Shown: piece by piece, positions 51,414-59,020 of the stretch | Position numbering within the stretch: position 1 is the first letter of the stretch | Layout: each line of letters opens with the position of its first letter | Assembly (NCBI GenBank): GCA_019637195.1 | Contig: JAHBWA010000015.1 | Location: forward strand, 34,641 to 98,640 | DNA from: Labilithrix sp. | GTDB taxonomy: Bacteria > Myxococcota_A > Polyangia > Polyangiales > Polyangiaceae | Reading direction: 5' to 3' | DNA: 64,000 bases | Program-made: the position numbers and the translations under genes | Notes under the pieces: generated by a model | The model's database searches: none | What the model saw: only the letters and a program-made list of their open reading frames with translations | Told to the model about the DNA's origin: nothing

Positions 51414-52199
51414 TCAGGCGCCCTTGAAGTCGGGTGGCCGCTTCTGCGACCACGCCATCACGCCCTCGATCGCGTCCGCCGATCGGAGGAGGCGGAGCTG
51501 GCCCTCGCGCTCGCGGAGGAGCGCGGCCTCGAGCTCGCCGAGCCCCGCGTAGACGGACGCCTTCAGCGCGGCGAAGGCGAGGGGAGGGCCCTTCTCGAGG
51601 CGCCCGGCGAGCGCGAAGGTCGCGGTCATCAGGTCGTCGGGCGCGACGCAGGCGGCCAGCACGCCGAGCGCGTCGAGCTCCCTCGCCTCCAGCTTGTCCG
51701 CCAAGAACATCGCCTTGAGGGCGCGCGCGGTCCCGACGAGGCGCGGGAGCCAGAACGTCCCGCCGCCGTCGGGCATCAGGCCGATGTCGACGAACTTCTC
51801 CTGGACGTAGGCGCGCGAGGTCGCGACGCGCAGATCGGAGGCGAGGGCCATGTCGGCGCCGAAGCCGACGGCGCACCCGTCGAGGGCGGCGACCACGGGC
51901 TTGGGACAGCGCACGATCGCGCGGATGACGCCGTGGTACGCGTCCATGTACGACTCGAGGCGGTCGTAGAAATCGGGATCCTCCGCGATCGTCCGCCGGA
52001 GATCGGCGCCGGCGCAGAAGTGGCCGCCGGCGCCGGTCAGGACGACGCAGCGGACCGCCGCGTCGGAGGCGGCCTCGGTGAGCGCCGACGTGAGCGCGCC
52101 GAGGAGGCTCTTCGTCAGCGCGTTCCGCGCCTCGGCGCGGTTCAAGGTGAGGACCCGGGTCTTGCTCTTCTCCTCGACGAGGAGCTCCTCTGCGCTCAT
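51414..52199 (-). CDS. Enoyl-CoA hydratase/isomerase family protein
   Basis: 261 residues from ATG 52199. Crotonase landmarks: LTLNRAEARNALTKSLL, oxyanion loop GAGGHFCAGADLR, and DGCAVGFGADMALASDLRVA with the second oxyanion Gly. A Glu is not evident at the second hydratase position, so isomerase or another crotonase activity is possible. The start overlaps the end of the upstream permease gene (ATGA), so translation is coupled. The reading frame extends further upstream, but the conserved sequence starts here. Confidence 0.87.
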   Translation of the reverse strand: MSAEELLVEEKSKTRVLTLNRAEARNALTKSLLGALTSALTEAASDAAVRCVVLTGAGGHFCAGADLRRTIAEDPDFYDRLESYMDAYHGVIRAIVRCPKPVVAALDGCAVGFGADMALASDLRVATSRAYVQEKFVDIGLMPDGGGTFWLPRLVGTARALKAMFLADKLEARELDALGVLAACVAPDDLMTATFALAGRLEKGPPLAFAALKASVYAGLGELEAALLREREGQLRLLRSADAIEGVMAWSQKRPPDFKGA

Positions 52200-53407
52200 G
52201 GCTTGCCTTTCGCGATGATGACCCGGGGAGGGCCGCCCGACGGCGGCGCGGCGACGGAGACGGCCGTGTCGGCGACGCCCGGACCCGTCGTCCGGGCGCC
52301 CTTGGCCGTCGCCGACGCGGGTGGCCGGTTGTAGAACGCGGAGGAGAGGTAGGCCTTCACGCCGCGCTGGATGAGGATCTTGGCGACGGCCCCGAGCGGC
52401 ACGGCCAGGAGCACGCCCAGGAAGCCGAACAGCGACCCGGCCGCCATCATCGTGAGGATGACCTCGAGCGGCGCGAGGCCGACGGATCGCCCGACGATGC
52501 GGGGGGTGATGACCATCGAGTCGATGAGCTGCACGCCGCCCATGACCGCCACGACGCCGATGAGCGTCCCGGCGCCGTGCCAGTCGAGGACCGCCATGAA
52601 GAGCGCGAAGAGCAGCCCGAGCGTGAACCCGACGTAGGGGACGAAGGCGAGCATGCCCGTCATCACGCCGATCGGCACCGCGAGACGGATGTCGATGACG
52701 CGCAGGCCCGTCGCGTAGAGGGCCGCGAGGACCACGTTCGCGGTGAGCTGCCCGCGCACGTAGCCGGACAGGGTCTTGTGGATGTCGCGCGCCACCGACG
52801 AGATCCCCGGCGTCCAGCGGCGAGGGATCAGCTGCTCGACGCGGTTCACGATGCGGTCGAAGTCGATGAGGAGGTAGAGCGCGAAGACCGGGACGATCAG
52901 CGCGGAGAGCGCGACGCCGACGTAGCCCAGCGTGCCGAAGAGGGCGGTCCGCGCCGTGTCCATCGTGTCGCCCGACTGCAGGCGGTCGCTGAAGACCTTC
53001 GACAGATCGTTCATCGAGTGCGGCAGCTTGATGTGGAGCGAGCTCGCGAACCACGGCTCCGCGCGGAGCTGCAGGTCTCTCAGCTTCGCCGGCAAGGTCG
53101 CGGTCGCGTCGGTCAGCTCGTCGACGAAGAGCGGGATCGCAGAGAGGAGGACCACGGTGACGAGGCCGGCGATGCCGAGCATCACGAGGATCGCCCCGAG
53201 CGGCCGCGGCACGCGCAGCGCCTCGAGGCGGTCGACGAACGGATCGAGCGCGTAGGCGAGGAGGAAGGCGAGGAAGAGCGGGACGAGGACGCCGCGCAGG
53301 ACGTAGGCGAGGCCGAGCACGAGCACGACCGCGAGGAAGATCATCTTCCGGCGGAAGCTCGTGCCGGGCTCCCTCGCCCTCGCGGCGCCGTCCACTCCCT
53401 CAGCCAC
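52196..53407 (-). CDS. AI-2E family transporter (PerM-type permease)
   Basis: 403 residues with about seven to eight TMs. N-terminal pair KMIFLAVVLVLGLAYVLRGV and FLAFLLAYALDPFVDRLEAL, a periplasmic region of about 100 residues, then the conserved TM block VPYVGFTLGLLFALFMAV and FGFLGVLLAVPLGAVAKIL. The family covers AI-2 exporters and Na+/H+ antiporters, so substrate cannot be assigned. The C-terminal tail (60 residues, Ala/Pro/Thr) is extra. Its gene is upstream of and overlaps the crotonase gene, a pairing without an obvious biochemical reason. Confidence 0.88.
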   Translation of the reverse strand: MAEGVDGAARAREPGTSFRRKMIFLAVVLVLGLAYVLRGVLVPLFLAFLLAYALDPFVDRLEALRVPRPLGAILVMLGIAGLVTVVLLSAIPLFVDELTDATATLPAKLRDLQLRAEPWFASSLHIKLPHSMNDLSKVFSDRLQSGDTMDTARTALFGTLGYVGVALSALIVPVFALYLLIDFDRIVNRVEQLIPRRWTPGISSVARDIHKTLSGYVRGQLTANVVLAALYATGLRVIDIRLAVPIGVMTGMLAFVPYVGFTLGLLFALFMAVLDWHGAGTLIGVVAVMGGVQLIDSMVITPRIVGRSVGLAPLEVILTMMAAGSLFGFLGVLLAVPLGAVAKILIQRGVKAYLSSAFYNRPPASATAKGARTTGPGVADTAVSVAAPPSGGPPRVIIAKGKP

Positions 53408-53570
53408 GTCGGCCTCTCACGACCGAAACTGTACCAAGTCGCCTGCAGCCCAACCACTCTGCAGCAGCCGGAACGACGACCTGGGCGGTGGCCGCCGGTG
53501 GCGCGGTCGCCCCGCCGCCGCGACGGAGGGCGACGGAGACTGAGGCGCGACTCCGTGGTAAGCCCCGCGC

Positions 53571-54494
53571 ATGTCCGACACGCTGGCCGAGATCCCCCGC
53601 TTCGACGAGCACGCGCCGAGGCCCGTGCCCACGCTCGAGTTTCAAGACGGCGCCACGCTGACGCGCCTCGTCGGCGTGATGCGGCGGCTGCTCGGCCCGG
53701 ACGGGTGCCCCTGGGACCGCGAGCAGACGTTCGAGACGACCCGCAAGTACGTCCTGGAAGAGGCCTGCGAGGTCGTCGACGCGATCGACGCGGGCGATCG
53801 CACGGCGCTCCGCGAGGAGCTCGGGGACCTCGTGCTCCAGGTCGTCTTCCTCGCGGAGCTCGCGCGTAAGGAGAAGGCCTTCGCGATCGACGACGCGATC
53901 GCCGGGATCGTCGACAAGCTCGTCACGCGCCACCCGCACGTCTTCGGCGATCTCGACGTCGAGACGGCCGACGAGGTCCTCCGGAACTGGGAGCAGATCA
54001 AGGCGCGCGAGAAGAAGGGGCGGGGGATCCTCGCCGGGGTGCCGCGGAGCCTCCCGGCGCTCGTCCGCGCGCAGAACATCGGCGAGAAGGTCCGCCGCGT
54101 GGGCTTCGACTGGGCGGACGCGAGCGGCTCGCGCGAGAAGGTGGCCGAGGAGATCGGCGAGCTCGACCGCGCGATCGCGTCGGGTGACAAGGACGCGATC
54201 GAGGAGGAGATGGGCGACGTCTTCTTCGCGCTCGTGAACCTGTCGCGGCACGTGAAGATCGACGCCGAGGCCGCGCTCCGCGGGACGATCGACAAGTTTA
54301 CGCGGCGGTTCGCCCACGTCGAGGCGCGGGTGAAGGCCGAGCACGGCGGCTGGGGCGGCCCGGGCGGCGATCAGCCGAACCTCCCGCTCGAGGTGCTGGA
54401 CCGCTACTGGGAGGAGGCCAAGGCGGGCGCCGCGCCGAAGGGCGCGGGCGACCCGAGCGACGCGGGCGATCCCGGCGGCGACGAGGCGAGGTAG
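53571..54494 (+). CDS. mazG: Nucleoside triphosphate pyrophosphohydrolase MazG
   Basis: 307 residues. Two MazG domains. The first has LLGPDGCPWDREQTFETTRK, the metal-binding EEACEVVDAID and EELGDLVLQVVFLAEL. The second, after PALVRAQNIGEKVRRVGFDW, has the EEIGELDRAI and EEEMGDVFFALVNL sites. It removes non-canonical or excess NTPs and, in some bacteria, tunes ppGpp levels. A low-complexity Gly/Asp tail ends it. Starts 163 bases from the divergent permease gene. Confidence 0.94.
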   Translation: MSDTLAEIPRFDEHAPRPVPTLEFQDGATLTRLVGVMRRLLGPDGCPWDREQTFETTRKYVLEEACEVVDAIDAGDRTALREELGDLVLQVVFLAELARKEKAFAIDDAIAGIVDKLVTRHPHVFGDLDVETADEVLRNWEQIKAREKKGRGILAGVPRSLPALVRAQNIGEKVRRVGFDWADASGSREKVAEEIGELDRAIASGDKDAIEEEMGDVFFALVNLSRHVKIDAEAALRGTIDKFTRRFAHVEARVKAEHGGWGGPGGDQPNLPLEVLDRYWEEAKAGAAPKGAGDPSDAGDPGGDEAR

Positions 54495-54503
54495 GATCTC
54501 CCC

Positions 54504-55745
54504 GTGGCACGCTCGAACGCAGACGCGACGCCGAGGCCGCTCGCCCGGACCCCCGAGGAGTGGTCGCAGGAGCTCGTGCGCCTCGGCGGGCGGACGTTCC
54601 ACGGCAAGCAGGTCTTCCGCTGGATCCAGGCGCGCGGGGTGACCGATCCCGCCGCGATGAGCGATCTGCCCGGACCGCTCCGGGCGAAGCTCGCCGAGGA
54701 CGGGCTCGGCAGCGTGCTCGGCATCGTCAGCGAGCGGCGCGCCACCGACGACACCCGCAAGCTCCTCGTCTCGCTCGGCGACGGCGCGAACGTGGAGACT
54801 GTCCTGATTCCGCGCGTCGCCGGCGGAAAGGCCGGCCTGCCGTCCCCCCTCGAGGTGGACGCCGACGCGGCCGCCGCGGTCGAGGACGAGGACGATCCGC
54901 CCGCCGACGACGGGCCGATCCCGGTGACCCAGTGCATCTCGACGCAGGTCGGCTGCGCGATGGGCTGCGTCTTCTGCGCCAGCGGCGTCGCCGGCCTCAA
55001 GCGCCACATGCGCGCCGACGAGATCGTGGCGCAGGTCCTCGTCGGACGCTCGCGCCTCGACGAGCGCGAGCAGCTCCGCAACGTCGTGCTGATGGGGATG
55101 GGCGAGCCGCTCCACAACTACGACGCGACCGTGCGGGCGCTCCGCCTGCTGACCCACCCGGACGGCATCAACCTGTCGACGCGCAAGGTCACGGTCTCGA
55201 CCAGCGGGCTCGTCCCGGAGATCGCGCGGCTCGGTCAGGACTTCAACGGGCAGATCGGCCTCGCGATCTCGCTGCACGCCGCCGACGACGAGACACGCTC
55301 GCGGCTGATGCCGATCAACAAGAAGTATCCGCTCGCCGAGCTGATGAAGGCGCTCCGGGCCTACCCGCTGCCCCGCCGCCGGCGGATCACGATCGAGTAC
55401 ACCCTCGTCGCCGGAAAGAACGACACCGTGGCGGAGGCGCAGAAGCTCGCGAAGCTGCTCGCCGGCCTCCCGGTGAAGGTGAACCTGATCCCGATGAACC
55501 CGATCGAGGCCTCTACGCTGGGGCCTCCGGACATGACCGGCGTCCTCGCGTTTCAGCGCGTGCTCGTCGGCTTGGGGTACTCCTGCTTCATCCGCCGGCG
55601 GCGCGGCGACGACGTGAGCGCCGCGTGCGGACAGCTCGCGCTGCTCGGCGCGAAGCCGAAGGTCCGGGTCGACCGCGGCGGCGGCGTGCCTCCTCGCGCC
55701 GAGCCGGACGCGAGCGGAGCGCCGCCCTCGGGAGGGACGGAGTGA
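54504..55745 (+). CDS. rlmN: 23S rRNA A2503 / tRNA A37 C2-methyltransferase RlmN
   Basis: 413 residues from GTG 54504, nine bases after mazG. Radical-SAM cluster motif CAMGCVFC in QVGCAMGCVFCASG, the GMGEPLHNY segment, TVSTSGLVP and the C-terminal methyl-carrier Cys in DDVSAACGQL. A stretch of about 30 residues before the cluster (VEDEDDDPPADDG-like, acidic) is longer than usual. A 25-residue Ala/Pro tail follows. The first gene of a chain that runs to lgt. Confidence 0.95.
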   Translation: MARSNADATPRPLARTPEEWSQELVRLGGRTFHGKQVFRWIQARGVTDPAAMSDLPGPLRAKLAEDGLGSVLGIVSERRATDDTRKLLVSLGDGANVETVLIPRVAGGKAGLPSPLEVDADAAAAVEDEDDPPADDGPIPVTQCISTQVGCAMGCVFCASGVAGLKRHMRADEIVAQVLVGRSRLDEREQLRNVVLMGMGEPLHNYDATVRALRLLTHPDGINLSTRKVTVSTSGLVPEIARLGQDFNGQIGLAISLHAADDETRSRLMPINKKYPLAELMKALRAYPLPRRRRITIEYTLVAGKNDTVAEAQKLAKLLAGLPVKVNLIPMNPIEASTLGPPDMTGVLAFQRVLVGLGYSCFIRRRRGDDVSAACGQLALLGAKPKVRVDRGGGVPPRAEPDASGAPPSGGTE

Positions 55746-55752
55746 GCTCGGG

Positions 55753-56409
55753 GTGAGCGCGCTCCGGAGGCGTCACGCCGCGCTCGCGTTCGGGGTCTTC
55801 GCCTGCGCGTCGAGCGCCGCGCTCGTCGCGCGCGCGGACGAGGGCGACGAGCTCGAGCCGGGGGCGGAGGACGCGCCGGCGCGCCTGCCCGCGGACGAGC
55901 CGCTCGCGTCCAAGCCGGGCTACGCGCAGCTGCTCGCGACGGCGATGGCCGGCACGGGCCTGCGGTTCAACAACCCCTACCGCCTCTCGACGCCGCTCGG
56001 CGGCGACGCGGAGTCGGTGTCGCGGACCAGCGCGTACGTCGACATCGGCCTCGCGATGACGCTCGGTAACCCGCTCGGCTACCAGCACGGCGCGGCGCTG
56101 CGCACGACGGTGGGCGTCGAGGGGGTCGGTCAGGTGGTGATGACGCCCTCGTACTTCGGCTGGCGGCGGAAGGGCCCGCTCGCAGCGTTCGTGCGGGCGG
56201 GGATCCCGCTCGTGCTCACGCCCGATCCGACGCTGGGGCTCGAGGGCGCCGTCGGCGGCGTCTTCTTCTTCCGCGGCGGCCTCGGCGTGGTCGCCGAGCT
56301 CGTCGGTGACGTGTTCTACGGCACGGGCACCCGCGACGTCGCGACGGCGACGTACCCGGTGCTGAGCGGCCAGCTCGGCTTGATGGGGACGTACGAGGCG
56401 CTGCCGTGA
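55753..56409 (+). CDS. Secreted outer-membrane-like protein of unknown function
   Basis: 218 residues from GTG 55753, seven bases after rlmN. Signal peptide ending VARADEG (about residue 29), an acidic linker, then strand-like segments (GYAQLLATAMAGTGLRFNNP; YVDIGLAMTLGNPL; GGLGVVAELVGDVFYGTG) suggesting a small beta-barrel of 8 or so strands. No family recognised. Its stop overlaps the next start (GTGA), so it is coupled to the lipoprotein gene. Confidence 0.7.
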   Translation: MSALRRRHAALAFGVFACASSAALVARADEGDELEPGAEDAPARLPADEPLASKPGYAQLLATAMAGTGLRFNNPYRLSTPLGGDAESVSRTSAYVDIGLAMTLGNPLGYQHGAALRTTVGVEGVGQVVMTPSYFGWRRKGPLAAFVRAGIPLVLTPDPTLGLEGAVGGVFFFRGGLGVVAELVGDVFYGTGTRDVATATYPVLSGQLGLMGTYEALP

Positions 56410-56843
56410 AGCGACCTCTCGTCCCCACGCTCGTCGTCGCCGTCCTCGGCGTCCTCAGCATGGCGCCGACCGCGGGCGACGTCGGCGGCTGCGGGACGGA
56501 GGTGACGGCGCTCGATCCGCTCGCGTTCGCGCTCGCGCGCAAGGACATGGACTGCGAGCGCTGCGCCGAGTGCGGCCTCGAGACGGCCCGGTGCCGCCGC
56601 GCGTGCGATCCCGCGAGCGAGGTCGAGACCGTCATCCCTCCGACCTGCCAGCCGCTCCGTCACGACGGCGTCGTGTGCATCCGGAAGCTCCACGCCGCCT
56701 CGTGCAGCGTGTACGCGACCTACATCGACGACGTCGCCCCGTCGACGCCGAGCGAGTGCGAGTTCTGCAAGATCGCGCCAGGGGACCGGTCCGGGCCGGG
56801 CTTCGACGTGGACGCCGCGTCCGGCGAGGGGACCGCGCCGTGA
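56406..56843 (+). CDS. Small Cys-rich putative lipoprotein
   Basis: 145 residues. The N-terminal hydrophobic segment ends in VGGC (Cys29), an acceptable lipobox. The mature chain has ten more Cys, five of them in CERCAECGLETARCRRAC, so several disulphides or a metal site are likely. No family recognised. Overlaps its neighbours by four bases at both ends (GTGA). The genes that follow include lgt, whose product would lipidate it. Confidence 0.65.
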   Translation: MKRPLVPTLVVAVLGVLSMAPTAGDVGGCGTEVTALDPLAFALARKDMDCERCAECGLETARCRRACDPASEVETVIPPTCQPLRHDGVVCIRKLHAASCSVYATYIDDVAPSTPSECEFCKIAPGDRSGPGFDVDAASGEGTAP

Positions 56844-57889
56844 GCGCTCCGCGCGCCGCGCCCTCGACGCTCGTGCTCGCGCTCGCGCTCGCGCTCGCGG
56901 GCGTCCTCGCGGTCACGGCCGGCTGCGCCGAGCTCCGGCCCGTGCTGGCGCCGGCGGACGACCTCGAAGACTACCGCGCGTTTCGCGTCGCGGCCGCGGA
57001 GGGGACGCGCCTCGCGCGGGCGAAGCGCTACCTCGAGCGGCACCCGTCCGGCACGTGGGCCGGCGAGGTGCGGACCGCCTTCGACGAGGAAGAGCCGCGC
57101 TACTTCGCGGCGGCGCAGCAGTCGCGCGAGGGGATCCGCCGCTACCTCGCGGACCTGCCCGAGGGGCCGCACGCGGAGGCGGCGCTCGCGCTGCTGGTCG
57201 CGTTCGGGTCCAGCATGCAGGACGCGGAGCTGCGCGACATCGCGAGGCGCGTCCGCTACGACGACGCCAAGCTCGAGGCCGCCGCCGTTCAGCGGCGCGC
57301 CGTGGGCGAGGGGATCCTCGCGGCCGTCGGCGTGCTCCTCGACGACGACGTCTACGGCGTCCCGCGCGCGGACGCGCCGCCCAAGCTGCGCGCGCTGCTC
57401 CTCGGCAAAGACGCGCCCACCTGGGGCGGCGTCCCCGCGCGCCACGAGGACGACCACTTCTTCCTCCTGCCGACGCGCCCGGAGCGCGAGTCGCGCCTGC
57501 TCACCCTCGAGGTCAGCGTGATCGAGGAGGGCGGCGTGGTCCGGGGCGGGCGCGTGGAAGGCAGCGACCTGTTCGTACGTTGGACCGAGGCGGACCAGAT
57601 CGTCCGGCTCGACTCGTCGGCCGCCGACGACCGGACGGAGGCCGAGGTCCACGCGATGGGGCGGCTCGAGGGGGCGCTCGAGCGGCGGTTCCCGTCGAGC
57701 GCGTGCCCGGACGCGCGCAAGGATCGCGAGCTCTACCGGCGCGCGTGCAATGGCTGGGAGGCCGTCGTGCTCCCGGGCGCGAAGGCCGGCGACAAGGACG
57801 CCATCGTCATCTCCGGTCCCCGTGATAGAAAGACCGAGCCGCCGGCCGCCGGCCCTGCCCAGAGCCCCCGAGACGCGATCGATCGATGA
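56840..57889 (+). CDS. Lipoprotein of unknown function upstream of lgt
   Basis: 349 residues from GTG 56840. Signal with Ala/Leu repeats, lipobox TAGC (Cys29). The mature part opens with helical TPR-like residues (DLEDYRAFRVAAAEGTRLAR; AKRYLERHPSGTWAGEVRTA) and continues with a mixed alpha/beta region (HFFLLPTRPERESRLLTLEV). A longer reading from 56570 is just an open upstream frame. The overlap with lgt (ATGA) implies coupled translation. No family recognised. Confidence 0.75.
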   Translation: MSAPRAAPSTLVLALALALAGVLAVTAGCAELRPVLAPADDLEDYRAFRVAAAEGTRLARAKRYLERHPSGTWAGEVRTAFDEEEPRYFAAAQQSREGIRRYLADLPEGPHAEAALALLVAFGSSMQDAELRDIARRVRYDDAKLEAAAVQRRAVGEGILAAVGVLLDDDVYGVPRADAPPKLRALLLGKDAPTWGGVPARHEDDHFFLLPTRPERESRLLTLEVSVIEEGGVVRGGRVEGSDLFVRWTEADQIVRLDSSAADDRTEAEVHAMGRLEGALERRFPSSACPDARKDRELYRRACNGWEAVVLPGAKAGDKDAIVISGPRDRKTEPPAAGPAQSPRDAIDR

Positions 57890-58851
57890 TCCCCTACATC
57901 CACGTCCCCGACCTGAAGCTCGGGCCGCTGACGCTTCATCCGTTCGGGCTGCTCGTCGCCACGGGCGTCATCATCGGCACCTGGCTCGCGACCCGGCGCG
58001 CCCGGCAGCGCGGCCTCGATCTCGACAAGCTCAACTCGTTCATCACGTGGATGCTCGTCGCCGGGTTCCTCGGCGGCCACATGCTCGATCAGATCTTCTA
58101 TCACCCGGCCGAGGTGCTGAAGCGCCCCTGGTCGATCTTCCTCCTGTGGGAAGGTCTCTCGTCCTTCGGCGGGTTCGTCGGCGGGCTGATCGGCGTCGTG
58201 CTCTGGAAGTTCTACGAGGCCGTGCCCGTCTACCGGACGCCGCTGTTCACGATCTCGAAGTTCAAGCGCCGCGAACGCACGATGCCGATCATGCCGTTCT
58301 GCGACCTCATCCTGAGCGTCTTTCCGGTCGCGTGGATCTTCGGGCGGAGCGGCTGCTCGGTCGTCCATGACCACCAGGGCATGAAGGCGCCGGCGGATCA
58401 TCTGCTCGCGGTCGCGTTCGGTCCCGCCGATCCGGCGCGCACCATCCACCTCGGATCGATCGAGCTGCGTTACGGGAGCTCGCCGCACTTCGATCTCGGC
58501 CTGCTCGAGATGATGTTCACGGTCGTCCTGGCGACGCTCATCGCGCTCACGTGGCGGCGCAAGCTGACGACGGGCTCGTACATCGCCGTGGTGGCGCTCG
58601 CCTACGCGCCGGTGCGCTTCGCGATGGACTTCCTCCGTGTCCGCGACATCGAGAGCGCCGATCCGCGCTACGGGTCGTTCACGCCCGCCCAGTGGGCATG
58701 CATCGCGCTGTTCGCGTTCGGTCTCTTCATGGTGCGCCGCGTGATGCAGCTGCGGAAGTCGGGCGAGGACCCCCTCGAGCTCGTGGCGCTCCCGCGGACC
58801 GTCCTCGCGCCGGCGCCCGACGTGCCGATCGAGGCGCCGATCCGCGACTGA
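57886..58851 (+). CDS. lgt: Prolipoprotein diacylglyceryl transferase
   Basis: 321 residues, about seven TMs. Family landmarks: LHPFGLLVATGVIIGTWLA, the SFGGFVGGLIGVVL loop and the signature around GRSGCSVVHDHQG, where Lgt normally reads GRxGNxxNxE; R and G are kept but the acidic/Asn part differs. A long loop between these (residues 110-145, VPVYRTPLFTISKFKRRE) is extra. It attaches diacylglycerol to the lipobox Cys of lipoproteins. Last gene of the coupled chain; two lipoprotein genes sit directly before it. Confidence 0.88.
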   Translation: MIPYIHVPDLKLGPLTLHPFGLLVATGVIIGTWLATRRARQRGLDLDKLNSFITWMLVAGFLGGHMLDQIFYHPAEVLKRPWSIFLLWEGLSSFGGFVGGLIGVVLWKFYEAVPVYRTPLFTISKFKRRERTMPIMPFCDLILSVFPVAWIFGRSGCSVVHDHQGMKAPADHLLAVAFGPADPARTIHLGSIELRYGSSPHFDLGLLEMMFTVVLATLIALTWRRKLTTGSYIAVVALAYAPVRFAMDFLRVRDIESADPRYGSFTPAQWACIALFAFGLFMVRRVMQLRKSGEDPLELVALPRTVLAPAPDVPIEAPIRD

Positions 58852-58866
58852 AGCGCGCTCGGGGCC

Positions 58867-58886
58867 GGCGGCGGCTCGCCGCCGCC
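58867..58886 (+). terminator. GC-rich hairpin after lgt
   Basis: GGCGGCGGC (58867-58875) is the exact reverse complement of GCCGCCGCC (58878-58886); in practice the loop would open to four bases. No T-run follows, so a transcript-end role is likely but not certain. Confidence 0.45.
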
Positions 58887-59020
58887 CCGGGCGGCGCGCC
58901 GCACCTGGGCCTCGGTGTTCGCGGCGCCCGGCCCGAGCGCGAGCGGCGCGCGACGCGGAAGGTCGCCGGCGCGGCGATGGTGCTGGCCGCGGTGACGCAC
59001 TATCCGTATGCTGGTGGACT

